DNA from: an uncultured Collinsella sp.
Lineage (GTDB): Bacteria; Actinomycetota; Coriobacteriia; Coriobacteriales; Coriobacteriaceae
Assembly: GCA_958403205.1 (NCBI GenBank)
Contig: CATXWM010000018.1
Location: 1-42,163 of the forward strand
Length of the DNA: 42,163 nt
Direction: 5' to 3'
The notes under the pieces are model-generated. The model saw nothing but the letters and a program-made list of their open reading frames with translations, had not been told where the DNA came from and made no database searches. How positions within the stretch are numbered: the stretch's first letter is position 1; every line of letters starts with the position of its first letter. This document shows positions 14,551 through 25,200 of the stretch, one piece after another. Both the position numbers and the translations under genes were made by a program.

Positions 14551-17500
14551 ATGGATCTTTCGACTTTGATGCCGCAACAGCTCCAGATCGTCAAGACGCT
14601 CGACCGTCCGCTGTTTGTCTCGGCGGGCGCCGGTTCGGGCAAGACCTTTACCCTCACGCGCCGCATCGTCTACGCGCTCTCGCCCGAATCCGGTCCGTTC
14701 GTTGAGCATCTGGACCAGGTGCTCGCCATCACCTTTACCAAGGACGCCGCGGCCGAGATTCGCGACCGCGTGCGCCGCGCGCTCATCGACGAGGGCATGG
14801 ACGAGGAGGCCCTGAGCGTCGACGATGCGTGGATCTCGACCATTCACGGCATGTGCTCGCGTATCCTGCGCGCACACGCGTTGGAGTTGGGCATCGACCC
14901 CGAGTTCACGGTGCTCACCGATACCGACGAGCTCATGGATCAGGCTGTTGAGCATGTGCTGGGTCGCGCGACGGCGCCCGATGCCGCCCCCGAGCTCACG
15001 GCATCGCTCAGGGCCCTCTACGCCTGGTATCCCATGGCGGGCGAGGGCGGTCCCTTTGGCGCTGGCACGACCATCAAGGGCCTGGTGCGCGAGCTGCTGG
15101 AGCTCTCGAGCCAGTTGCCGGGCGGCATGGACGACGTGCGCGTGGCACGCGGCCAGGCCGATACCTCGGCGCTTGCCGATGCCTATCGCGCGGCGCTGGG
15201 TGCAAGCAAGGCGGCGACCGAAAAGGCGCAGGTGGCACTCGACGCCATCGACGCGTTTGAGGCGAGCGGCAAGACCATGGCCGATGCGGCGCGACTCATG
15301 ATGTCGTGCGCCATGCCGCGGGCGAGCAAGGCGTTCCCCAAGGAGCAGGTCGAACTGCTCAAGGCCGAGGCAGCCGATGCGTTTATCAATATCGTGCTTG
15401 CCTGTGGCGGTCCGGCGCTCGATGCGCTGGTGGGGCTTGCCCGTGCTGTGGAGGCGGAGTACCGTGCGCTCAAGGCCGACCAGTCCGCGCTCGACAATAA
15501 CGATCTGCTGCGCATGGCATATGAGGCGCTGCGCGATTATCCCGCCATCCGAGCCGCCTACGAGGGCCGCTTTAAGATGGTCATGATCGATGAGTTTCAG
15601 GATACCGACCAGATGCAGGTCGATCTGATTCGCTATCTGACGGGCGCGGGGGAGCGCGCTCTGTGCACCGTAGGCGATGCGCAGCAGTCGATCTACCGCT
15701 TCCGTGGCGCCGAGGTCGAGGTATTCCGTCGTCAGGAGCGCAAGGTGGGCTCGTCTGCCGCGCCCGAGGCGACTGTCGTGGCCGACGCCCCTGCTGGCGA
15801 GCTCGTCAAACTTGTGCGCAACTTCCGCAGCCACGACGAGGTGCTGCGTTACGTGGCACGCGTCTTCGACGGCGATGACGGCGGCCTGATGCAGGGCTTT
15901 TTGGATCTTGAGGCGAGCGACGGCCGCAAGGACACGCTGGTGGCGGACGCCTCGCGCCGCCAGGCCCTCTTTGTTGCCGGCGGCAGTATGCAGGAGCGCA
16001 CACAGGCCAAGGCCCGTGCGATCGCCGAGCGCTTCCGCGCGCTTGCCGATGCCGGCCAGCCCCAGGGCGGCATGGTACTGCTGCTGGGCCGCATGACCAA
16101 CGCCGACGTCTACGCCCAGGCCTTCCGCGATCAGGGGCTCGACTGCGTGATCGCAGGCGGCTCGGTCTTTGCCCAGGCAGCCGAGGTGCAGACGGTGCGT
16201 GCCCTGGTCTGCGCGCTCGCCAATCCGGCCGATACGGCGCAGGGCCTTATGCCGCTGCTCGCCTCGCCGATGTTTGCGCTCGGCGCCCAGGAGTTCCTGG
16301 CGCTGGCGACCAAACTCGATGGCGAGACAGGGGAGACCTCGCGCCGGAATATCGACATGGGCATCATGAGCGATTCCGATGTGTCCGGCTTGCAGGGCTT
16401 GCCACTGGTGACGCGCGCCCGCGAGGTGCTGCGCTATGCACTGCGCCGCGTGGGGCGTGATTCGTTCGCCAACATCGCGCGCGACGTGGTCAATGCTTCC
16501 GGCTGGTTTGTGCGTCTGGCGCAGCGCGGCCCCGAGGGCAAGGCCATTGCTGCCAACGTGCTCAAGGCGCTCGATGCCGTGGCTGAGGCTGAGGCCGAGT
16601 TCGGTAACTCGCCGCGCTCCATTGCGCTGGCCTTCGACCGTTTCTTGGCGGGCAAGGAGGCGCCGGGCGCGCTCAGCGAGGAGGGCGACGGCGCGGTACG
16701 CATCATGACCGTGCATGCATCCAAGGGCCTGGAGTATCCGGTCGTGGCGGTTGCGGAGTGCTTTGGCGTGCGCAAATCGTCCGGTGCGGCTCAGATGGGG
16801 CGTGTCGAGGGCGGAGCGCAGGTTGTGGCGCTACCGGCACGCTTCGACGGCGTTAAACTCGCGGACGGCACGTTCGTAAAGGGCGATGACGTCAAAAAGC
16901 AGTTTGAGCACGCGTTTAAGGGCAAGGGCACGTCGCTGTGGCTGCCGCAGGAGCTCATGGAGGACGTATGCGCGACGGGCTCTCCCGCTGAGGCATTTGC
17001 CCGCCTGCGCAACGACGACCTGCGGCTTTCGCTCGAGGAGCGGGCCCGCTTGCTCTACGTTGCCATGACGCGTGCGCGCGAGTTGGTGATCTTGGCGATG
17101 GATGCCGGCGTGAGCCGTAGCAAGGTGACGGCGCCGACCTTCGACGTCGAGACCGATCTGACCTACGATGTGCTGCGCCGTATTTTGCCGACCGACGCTC
17201 TGGACATGCCGCAGCTCGATGCCGACCGCCTGGTGTTCGACAACTCCCAGCCGGGCGACTACGAGCTCATCTCGCTGGCGGACTTTACGTTTGGCGAGCA
17301 GGCGTTTGAGGCCAACGCTTCGCTGGATGCCGAGGGCAGGCTTGTTCGTGGCGATGCCGATGCAGATGCTGCCGACGATTCGGCCAGTACAATCGTCCCC
17401 GGTCCTGCCGACCCCAAGCCCGATTCGTTTGAGCTTGTGTATCCCCAGGCAGTGGGCGTGCGCATGGGCATCTGTCCGTTCCCGGCGCGTGACTCGTATA

Positions 17501-18183
17501 GCTACTCGTCAATCGCCGCGGCACTCCATGCCGAGACGGAAGACCGTGCCGCCGAGGCTCGTGTTCCCATGGACGAGTCCGGCGATGATGCAGAGTCGGA
17601 TGGCTCGGAGATGACGGATGCAGACGTGGCCGCTGTCGAGCCCGCCGGCAATCCCATGGCGCTGGGCTCGGCCTTCCACGCCGCCTGCCAGTGGCTCATC
17701 GAGATGGGTGCCGATGCGCTGCCCGCTGAGCGTGCCGACGCCCTGACTCGCCTGTGGCAGCTGACGCCAGAACAGCGCGAGCGCTTCGATGTCGCTCTGG
17801 AGCGCTGGCTCAAGTCGTCGGTTCGTGCCGAGCTGTTCGCGTGGCCGTGCATTCGCGCCGAGGTGCCGTTCTTTTCGCTGGGCTGCGAGGACGAGGACAT
17901 CGCTCGCTACGGTGCATATGCCGAAGGCGCCATCGATGCACTGGCGACGAACCCGGCGGATTCGTCACGCGCGCTGGTCATCGACTACAAGACGGGCGGC
18001 ACACCGGACGAGACACCGGAACAGCTGCAGGAGAAGCACGCCCTGCAGGCGCGCGTCTACGCTGATGTTCTACACAAGGCGGGCTTTGAGGCCGTGACCG
18101 TCAAGTTCGTCCGCGTGGAGCAGGCCGATCCGACTCTCTTCGTCAATCCCGCCGAGCCCCAAGTAGTCACCTACAATCTCTAG
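14551..18183 (+). CDS. addA: UvrD/AddA-type helicase-nuclease
   Basis: Motor and nuclease subunit of AddAB, resecting broken DNA ends for RecA. 1210 residues. Walker A GAGSGKT at 26-32; motif Ia ITFTKDAAAEI; the DEFQDT Walker B near 346-351; the GDAQQSIYRFRGA motif III about 35 residues later; TVHASKGLE near 720-728; and VAMTRARE. The C-terminal nuclease carries AIDAL (near 1127) and VIDYKTGG (near 1144), so both nuclease metals and the lysine are kept. A long acidic insert rich in Asp, Ala and Glu precedes the nuclease. It begins three bases after the addB stop, with AAGGAGG inside the end of addB, so translation is probably coupled. A palindrome follows 13 bases after the stop. Confidence 0.92.
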   Translation: MDLSTLMPQQLQIVKTLDRPLFVSAGAGSGKTFTLTRRIVYALSPESGPFVEHLDQVLAITFTKDAAAEIRDRVRRALIDEGMDEEALSVDDAWISTIHGMCSRILRAHALELGIDPEFTVLTDTDELMDQAVEHVLGRATAPDAAPELTASLRALYAWYPMAGEGGPFGAGTTIKGLVRELLELSSQLPGGMDDVRVARGQADTSALADAYRAALGASKAATEKAQVALDAIDAFEASGKTMADAARLMMSCAMPRASKAFPKEQVELLKAEAADAFINIVLACGGPALDALVGLARAVEAEYRALKADQSALDNNDLLRMAYEALRDYPAIRAAYEGRFKMVMIDEFQDTDQMQVDLIRYLTGAGERALCTVGDAQQSIYRFRGAEVEVFRRQERKVGSSAAPEATVVADAPAGELVKLVRNFRSHDEVLRYVARVFDGDDGGLMQGFLDLEASDGRKDTLVADASRRQALFVAGGSMQERTQAKARAIAERFRALADAGQPQGGMVLLLGRMTNADVYAQAFRDQGLDCVIAGGSVFAQAAEVQTVRALVCALANPADTAQGLMPLLASPMFALGAQEFLALATKLDGETGETSRRNIDMGIMSDSDVSGLQGLPLVTRAREVLRYALRRVGRDSFANIARDVVNASGWFVRLAQRGPEGKAIAANVLKALDAVAEAEAEFGNSPRSIALAFDRFLAGKEAPGALSEEGDGAVRIMTVHASKGLEYPVVAVAECFGVRKSSGAAQMGRVEGGAQVVALPARFDGVKLADGTFVKGDDVKKQFEHAFKGKGTSLWLPQELMEDVCATGSPAEAFARLRNDDLRLSLEERARLLYVAMTRARELVILAMDAGVSRSKVTAPTFDVETDLTYDVLRRILPTDALDMPQLDADRLVFDNSQPGDYELISLADFTFGEQAFEANASLDAEGRLVRGDADADAADDSASTIVPGPADPKPDSFELVYPQAVGVRMGICPFPARDSYSYSSIAAALHAETEDRAAEARVPMDESGDDAESDGSEMTDADVAAVEPAGNPMALGSAFHAACQWLIEMGADALPAERADALTRLWQLTPEQRERFDVALERWLKSSVRAELFAWPCIRAEVPFFSLGCEDEDIARYGAYAEGAIDALATNPADSSRALVIDYKTGGTPDETPEQLQEKHALQARVYADVLHKAGFEAVTVKFVRVEQADPTLFVNPAEPQVVTYNL

Positions 18184-18195
18184 TCCTCAGATAAC

Positions 18196-18258
18196 TTGCG
18201 GTGGAATACGGACTGTTTTGGCCAAAAAAGCCGCCAAACAGTCCGTATTTCACCGCAA
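18196..18258. repeat. Long palindrome, copy B
   Basis: A 23-base arm at 18196-18218 pairs with 18236-18258 with one G-T wobble, and an inner GGC/GCC adds three pairs. It matches copy A (7147-7215) except that the central GGGACTG reads CGGACTG and the other arm carries the matching change, so pairing is preserved. It lies 13 bases after addA and may terminate the addBA transcript. The remaining leader to dnaE (18259-18400) holds a TAAAAT at 18356-18361. Confidence 0.85.
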
Positions 18259-18400
18259 CTGAGAGAGGGGAGGGGTGGGTAGTGCTGCCTGATCGTTCTG
18301 ATCGCTAAAACCCGTGTTGGTTTGGCTAGGTTCGGGTGCCGTCCGCGCCGTGCGGTAAAATCGTTCAGTCAGAACACGAACCCGCATCGGAGCTCATCAC

Positions 18401-21400
18401 ATGGCATTCGTCCATCTGCACAACCACACTGTCTTTTCCATGCTCGACGGCGCAACCCGTATCCAGGATATGGTCAACCGTGCCGTTGAGCTGGGCATGC
18501 CCGCCGTGGCCATTACCGACCACGGCTACATGTATGGCGTGCCCGATCTGGCGCTGGCCTGCGACGCCGTCAACCACAACACGCCCGAGTACAAAACCTG
18601 GAGCCACGACAAGGCCTTCTTGGAAAAGGACCGCCGCGACGAGCTGGTGGAGCCCGACCCCGAGGCAAACCCGCGTGAGCATGCCCAGTACGTCAAAGAC
18701 ATGGCCATGTGGGACGAGAAGGGCAACATCGACGAGCTCAAGCCGCCCCTGGTCATCAAGCCCATCTTTGGCTGCGAGGTCTACTTTACGCCGGACGAGA
18801 CCCTTGCCCGCGACCACAAGCCCGAGCTCTACCATATGATCCTCCTGGCCAAAGACCAGGAAGGCTACGTCAACCTGATGCAGACGGTCTCCGAGGCCGC
18901 CGTGCAGGGCTTTTACTACAAGCCGCGCGTGACGCTCGACAACCTGCGCCGCCATGCCAAGGGCATGATCTGCACGAGCGCCTGTATCGCGGGCATCATC
19001 CCCAAATACATCGACCGCGGCGACATGGAAGGCGCCATCAAGTGGGCCGAGACCTTCCGTGATACCTTCGAGCCCGGCGACTTCTACATCGAGATCCAGG
19101 AACACGGCATCACCACCGACAACGGCCTGACTGACGAGCAGATGGACCGCACGCTCATCGATATCGCCAAGCAGGTGGGCGTCAAGGTCATCGCCACCAA
19201 CGACTTCCACTACCTGCGCCGCGAGGATGCGCCCGTGCAGGACGTCATCATGTGTATTGGCATGAACGCCAAGGTCGATGACCCCAACCGCATGCGCATG
19301 ACCGGCTCGGAGTTTTACATGAAGACCGAGGAGGAGATGCGGGCGATGTTCCCGTATTGCCCCGAGGCCTGCGACAACACGCTCGAGATCGCCGACAAGT
19401 GCTACGTGGAGCTGGACTGGGACTCCATCATCCTGCCGCGCTTTCCGTTGCTCGATCCCGGCGAGACACACGAGAGCCAGTTCCGTCGCGAGTGCGAGAA
19501 GGGCCTGCGCCAGCACTATGGTGACGACTGGGCCACGCGCGAGATCGGTGGCGTCAACATCAAAGAGCGCTTTGAGTACGAATACAAGGTCATCTGCGAC
19601 AAGGGCTTTGCCGCCTACTTCTTGATCGTTGCCGAGTACGTGCAGTGGGCCAAGGACAACGGCATCGGCGTCGGCCCCGGCCGTGGCTCGGCCGCCGGCG
19701 CTATCGTCGCCTACGCCATGAACATCACCGCGTTCGACCCGCTCGAGAACGGCCTGATGTTCGAGAGGTTCCTGTCCCCGCAGCGTACCGAGATGCCCGA
19801 TATCGATATGGACTTCGACGATGAGCGGCGCCTCGAGGTCGTGGAGCACGTTCGTCAGCTCTACGGCCCCGAGAAGGTCACCCACGTCATCACCTACTCG
19901 ACCATCAAGGCCAAGCAGGCCATCAACGACGCCGCGCGCGTCTTGGACTACCCGGTCTACATGGGCCAGCGCCTGTCCAAGATGGTCTCGAGCGACCCCA
20001 AGGTCAAGCTCAAGCAGGTGCTCGACAAGCAGCCCGGCAAAGAGGATCTGTTTAACCCCGATTTTGCCGAGGCCTATAAAAAGGACGACGACGCCCGCCG
20101 CATTATCGACACGGCACTCTCGATCGAGGGCCTCACCCGTGGCGAGGGCGTGCACGCGTGTGCCGTTCTGATCTGCCGCGACCCCGTCAACGAGCACGTG
20201 CCCACCAAGCTCGATACCAAGGGCGGCGTCGAGATTACCCAGTACGAGGGCCATACCGTCGCCGACATGGGCCTGCTCAAGATGGACTTCTTGGGCCTGC
20301 GCACGCTGACGGTTATCTCCAAGGCCAAGGCCAACATCAAAAAGAACTTCGGCATCGACATCAAAGAGGAAGAGATCCCCTTTGACGATCCCGAGATCTT
20401 TAAGCTCATGGGCTCCGGCCACACCGCCGGCGTCTTCCAGGTCGAGTCCGCCGGCATGACGGCCACAATCAAGAACATGAAGCCCACCGAGTACAAGCAC
20501 GTCGTGGCATTGATCGCCCTGTACCGCCCGGGCCCGCTGGGCGCCGGCATGGTCTCGTCCTACATCAACCGTATGAACGGCAAGGAGCCGGCCGTCTCCT
20601 ACGACGACCGTCTGGACGACATCCTGGGCGAAACCTACGGCACCATGGTCTACCAGGAGCAGGTTATGCTCATCTCCGTCGAGATGTGCGGCTTCTCCAA
20701 GGGCGAATCGGACTCGCGTATCCGTAAGCCCGTGGCTAAGAAAAAGATTAAGCTGCTCACGTCGACGGTGCTGCACTGGGAGGATGGCTCGGACGAGACC
20801 ACCTACGACCACTGGATGAACGGCGCTATCAAGAACAACTACACGCGCGAGGTCGCCCAGAAGATTTGGGACGATGTCCTTGAGTTCGCGTCCTACGCCT
20901 TCAACAAGTCGCACTCCGCCGGTTACGCCATCCTGGTTATGCAGACGGCATGGCTCAAGGCGCACTATCCGCATGAGTACATGGCGGCCGTTCTGACGTC
21001 CTATACGGGCAAGACCGATAAGATCGTGCACTACGTCTCGGCGTGCCGTCACGACGGCATCCCCGTGCTGTCGCCAGATGTCAACGAGTCCGGTACCGAG
21101 TTCACGGCTACCAAGGAGGGCGTGCGCTTTGGTCTGGCCGGTATCCGCGGCGTGGGCACCGGCGTGGCGCAGGCGATTATCGCCGAGCGCGAGGCGGGCG
21201 GCCCATTTAAGACGCTGCACGACTTTGTCGAGCGCGTGGACTCGAGCCAGGCCAACCGTCGCGTGATCGAATCGCTGATCAAGGCAGGCGCCTTCGACTC
21301 CACGGGGTATCCGCGTCGCCAGATGATGCACTTTGTGGACAAGAACAACCCCGAGAACATCATCGATGCCGCGGTAAAGCGCCAGAAGGACCGCGCGAGC

Positions 21401-22204
21401 GGCCAGACGTCGTTCTTCGATATGTTTGGCGACGTTGAGGGCTCGGGCTTTGAGGTGAGCGTGCCCGATCCGGATGGCCAGGAATGGGACCGCCACCTTA
21501 AGCTGAGCCAGGAGAAGGAGGTTCTGGGCATCTACGTCTCGGACCACCCGCTGCGTCCGTTTGAGTATGCACTAGCCAAGGCGCGCGACTTCTCGTTCTC
21601 GCAGATCGACACCGGATACGAGGTGCAAAACCCCACGGGCGGCACCATCAACCAGGAGATTCCCGAGGGCAAGGCGCTGTGGTGGGCCGGCATGGTCTCG
21701 AGCGTGTCCAAACGCGTGACCAAAAACGGCGACCCCATGGGCATCGTGCAGCTCGAAGACATGGAAGGCGAGGCCACGGTTGTGGTGTTCCCCAAGACCT
21801 ACAAGGAGGCCGAGGGGTATCTGTACGGCGAGGTCGATCCCGAGACCGGCGCGCAGCTGTCCGACGCGTTTGTGCGCATTAAGGGCAAGCTCGAGCGCTC
21901 GGACCGCGGCGACCAGATCATCGCGCAGGAGATCGTGCCGCTGGAGCTTAGCGAGGAGAAAAACAAGCCCAAGGTCTTTGAGGTCATGGTGCCCAACAGT
22001 CGCTTTAGCCAGGGCAATATGGCGCGCCTGGCCACGGTGCTCACCACCAACCCGGGCGGCGACCGCGTGGAGATCTTTATTGAGCAAGTCGACGGGCGCG
22101 TGCTGCGTGCTGAGGTGCCGGCTAAGGTCAATGCACGCTCGATTCCGCTGCTGGCAGAGGCAAAGGCCATCGTCGGCAACCAAGGCCGCGTGACGGTTAT
22201 CTAA
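18401..22204 (+). CDS. dnaE: DNA polymerase III subunit alpha
   Basis: Replicative DNA polymerase of the C family, DnaE1 type, 1267 residues. The PHP domain starts at once (HLHNH at 5-9) and keeps its metal-binding motifs: TDHGYMYG (39-46), GCEVYF (124-129), the His of YHMILLAK, CTSACIAGI and NDFHYL, so it may be an active 3'-5' proofreading nuclease as in mycobacterial DnaE1. Polymerase aspartates lie in PDIDMDF (about 466-472) and KMDFLGLRTL (Asp near 629). Helix-hairpin-helix GIRGVGTG and an OB-fold (WAGMVSSVSKRVTKNG) follow. An unusual charged insert of about 55-60 residues splits the PHP domain (about 58-117). GGAGCT precedes ATG 18401. The SNF2 gene follows 28 bases later. Confidence 0.97.
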   Translation: MAFVHLHNHTVFSMLDGATRIQDMVNRAVELGMPAVAITDHGYMYGVPDLALACDAVNHNTPEYKTWSHDKAFLEKDRRDELVEPDPEANPREHAQYVKDMAMWDEKGNIDELKPPLVIKPIFGCEVYFTPDETLARDHKPELYHMILLAKDQEGYVNLMQTVSEAAVQGFYYKPRVTLDNLRRHAKGMICTSACIAGIIPKYIDRGDMEGAIKWAETFRDTFEPGDFYIEIQEHGITTDNGLTDEQMDRTLIDIAKQVGVKVIATNDFHYLRREDAPVQDVIMCIGMNAKVDDPNRMRMTGSEFYMKTEEEMRAMFPYCPEACDNTLEIADKCYVELDWDSIILPRFPLLDPGETHESQFRRECEKGLRQHYGDDWATREIGGVNIKERFEYEYKVICDKGFAAYFLIVAEYVQWAKDNGIGVGPGRGSAAGAIVAYAMNITAFDPLENGLMFERFLSPQRTEMPDIDMDFDDERRLEVVEHVRQLYGPEKVTHVITYSTIKAKQAINDAARVLDYPVYMGQRLSKMVSSDPKVKLKQVLDKQPGKEDLFNPDFAEAYKKDDDARRIIDTALSIEGLTRGEGVHACAVLICRDPVNEHVPTKLDTKGGVEITQYEGHTVADMGLLKMDFLGLRTLTVISKAKANIKKNFGIDIKEEEIPFDDPEIFKLMGSGHTAGVFQVESAGMTATIKNMKPTEYKHVVALIALYRPGPLGAGMVSSYINRMNGKEPAVSYDDRLDDILGETYGTMVYQEQVMLISVEMCGFSKGESDSRIRKPVAKKKIKLLTSTVLHWEDGSDETTYDHWMNGAIKNNYTREVAQKIWDDVLEFASYAFNKSHSAGYAILVMQTAWLKAHYPHEYMAAVLTSYTGKTDKIVHYVSACRHDGIPVLSPDVNESGTEFTATKEGVRFGLAGIRGVGTGVAQAIIAEREAGGPFKTLHDFVERVDSSQANRRVIESLIKAGAFDSTGYPRRQMMHFVDKNNPENIIDAAVKRQKDRASGQTSFFDMFGDVEGSGFEVSVPDPDGQEWDRHLKLSQEKEVLGIYVSDHPLRPFEYALAKARDFSFSQIDTGYEVQNPTGGTINQEIPEGKALWWAGMVSSVSKRVTKNGDPMGIVQLEDMEGEATVVVFPKTYKEAEGYLYGEVDPETGAQLSDAFVRIKGKLERSDRGDQIIAQEIVPLELSEEKNKPKVFEVMVPNSRFSQGNMARLATVLTTNPGGDRVEIFIEQVDGRVLRAEVPAKVNARSIPLLAEAKAIVGNQGRVTVI

Positions 22205-22232
22205 GCTACCCCGGGTGAGATTGGAGGAAGTG

Positions 22233-25200
22233 ATGGCGCAGGGGACGTTTGTGCAGGCGCTTCGCAAAGAGGCGGCGTTGAGCGGCACCTTTATGAAGGG
22301 GCGTTCGCTCATGCTCAACGGCGCCGTGCTGTCGATCGAGGACAGCGGCTCGCGCTTCTCCAAAAACGTGACGGTTGAGGGCTCGGTGCGCGGTTCGCGT
22401 GGCGACCTGTACAAGACGCACGTGGCGCTCGACATGGACGAGCACGAGGTGATCGACTACGACTGCGATTGCCCCGCTGCCTATCGCTACCCCGGCATGT
22501 GCAAGCACGCTATTGCCACGGCTCTGGCGTATTTGGATGCCAGCGGCGCCGAGCCCGTCGAAGGTTTGCGCACGCCGGTCCGCACGTTTACGGCGCAGCC
22601 GAAACAGCCCGCGCGCACCGCGCCCAAAGCGCCGGCCGTCAATCCCAACTTTCCCTTTCCGGCGCCCGTCCCCACGAGCCCCAGCCTCATGGCGGCGCTC
22701 TCCGATCTTTCGGACGCGCGCATGGATGAGCTGGCGAGCATGCGCCGCAAGCTCGCCTGCAGCGTGGATCCCGATGCCCCCAAGGCGGTGTTGGAGCCCT
22801 CGCTGGTGCCGTACTACAATCCACTGTTTGCCGACCGCTTTAGCTGGGCGCTCGAGCTTCGCATTCGCTGTGGATCGGTCTCCTACGTGGTCAAGGACAT
22901 CGACGGCATGGCCGACGCCTACGTGCGCGGCGGCACCTTCTCGTACGGCAAGAAGCTCACGTTTGTCCATACGCCCGAAGCCTTCGAAGACGTGTCGACA
23001 AAGCTGCTCAACCTTGTCGTGACGACAGTTGCCTATCTCGATGACATCACAAGCTCGCGTTCGGCGTCGTACGACTTTGCCCGCAGCGGTTTTGTCGCCG
23101 AGCGTCAGTTACCGCTGTCCGAGCATAGCATCGTATATGTGCTGGACCTGTTGCGCGGCCAGAGCATCTCTTTTGAGCCCGCCTGGTCGCGGGGGACGAC
23201 GACGCATCGCACCTATGACGTGGCGGTTGAGATGCCTCCGGAAGGGGAGGACGAGGCGCTGCCTAAGCGCCCACCGCTCCTTGCCGCCAAAATCGCGCCG
23301 GCGGCTGGTGGCAGCTACGATCTGCGCCTGCCGGCCGATGCATACTGCTTTGCTTCGGGCGACGTAGCCTATCTGGTCGACACGCACCGCGCGCGTCGCG
23401 CTGATGCGGCGTTTGCCCAGCATGCGGCGCCGTTCCTATCGCGCTTACTGCCCTGCCGCACGCCGATCCATATCGCTGTCGACCAGGTGGGGGAGTTCTG
23501 TCGTATGGCGCTGCCCATTTTGCGCGACTACACCGACCTTACCGCGCCCGCCGTGCTCGACACCGTGGCGCCCGAGCCGAGCTTTGCCATGGCAATCGGT
23601 GTCGACGACGGGCTCGTGACCTGCAAGATTACGGTTGCCTACGGCGACTGGTCGGCAGATCTCTTTAGCCTGGGTGCTCCGGGAAGCCCCTTCGAAGAAC
23701 AGCGCCCGGGCGTGCCGCCGCGCGACGAGATAGCAGAGTTTCGCGTTATGGACACGGCGGCCCTGTATTTCGACTTTTACGAGGGCGGCCTGGCGTTTGA
23801 GGAGCGCGACGACGAGAGCCTGTTCTGCTTGCTGACCGAGGGCCTGTCTGCCCTGTCCGAGCTGGGCGAGGTCATGCTCAGCGACCGCCTACGCCAGATC
23901 TCGGTGCGCCCTGCGCCCAAGCTTTCGGTGCGTGCCACCGTCAAGAGCAACCTGCTCGATGTTGAACTGGGCGCGAGCGGTCTTTCGGCGGCAGATCTTG
24001 CCATCTACCTCGACTCCTACAAGCGCCATCAAACGTTTGCGCGCCTTACGTCCGGCGACATCATTCGCCTGGACGAGGGCGCTCGAGCCGCGTTTGGCCT
24101 CGCCGAGGACCTGGGCGTCGATGCCGTCGACCTGCTCGACGGCGTGTCGCTTTCCGCATCGAGCACCCTGTTCGTCGATAGCATGCTCGCGCGCACGCCC
24201 GCGCTCGAGGCCGATCGCGACGCTGCGTTCCGCCGTACCGTCGAGCGTCTGGACACGCTCGGCAAGATGGACTTTACGGTGCCGGTCTCGCTCAAGGCAA
24301 CGATGCGCGGCTACCAGGTCGACGGCTACCAGTGGCTTGGCTCGCTCGAACACCTGGGCCTTGGCGGCATCTTGGCCGACGATATGGGCCTGGGCAAAAC
24401 GCTCCAGATGATCGCGCATATCCTGGCGCGCGTGGAGGCGGGGGACACTAAACCCACGCTTGTGGTGTGTCCCGCGTCGCTTGTGTACAACTGGACCGCC
24501 GAGCTGGAGCGCTTCGCCCCGTCGCTCGATGTGTGCGCCATTGTGGGCGCCAAGGCGCAGCGCCGCGTGCAGATCGCCGGCGTGGCCGAGCATAACGTGG
24601 TCGTGACGTCGTATGACCTTATGCGGCGCGATATCGACGAGTACGTCGAGCAGGACTTTGCCCGCGTGGTGCTCGATGAGGCCCAGTACATTAAAAACCC
24701 GCTCACCCAGGTGGCGCGCGCCGCAAAGCGCCTGCCTGCCGGCGTACGCTTTGCCCTGACGGGCACGCCCATCGAAAACCGCCTATCCGAGCTCTGGAGC
24801 ATCTTCGACTTTTTGATGCCGGGCTTACTTGGCACGCGCGAGTCGTTTGCCAAGCGCTTCGAAAGCCCAGTCGAGCACGCCGAGGGCGACAGCGCCGCCC
24901 GCCTGCAGGCGCTCGTGTCGCCGTTTGTGCTGCGCCGCGTCAAGGAAGACGTGGTGGCAGACCTGCCCGAGAAGATCGAGGACACTGTCATGGCGCAGCT
25001 TGCCGGCGAGCAGCGCAAGCTTTACCTGGCAAACCAGGACCGCATCGCCCAGCAGGTGCAGCACCGCGAGGCATCCGAGTTTAAGAAAGACAAGCTCAAG
25101 GTGCTTGCCGAGCTCACCAAGCTGCGCCAGATCTGCTGCGACCCGCGTCTACACTACGAGGATTACAAGGCGGGGAGCGCCAAACTCGATACGTGCATGG

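Noticed and set aside
14179..16716. 845-codon open frame antisense to addB/addA
   Set aside because: It spans the junction of two well-supported genes and reads as a His/Arg/Ala-rich shadow with no domain.
18365..21547. 1060-codon open frame antisense to dnaE
   Set aside because: DnaE is certain on the plus strand. Long antisense frames arise here from G/C-rich third positions; the translation has Val/Leu/Asp/His-rich composition without motifs and no ribosome site.
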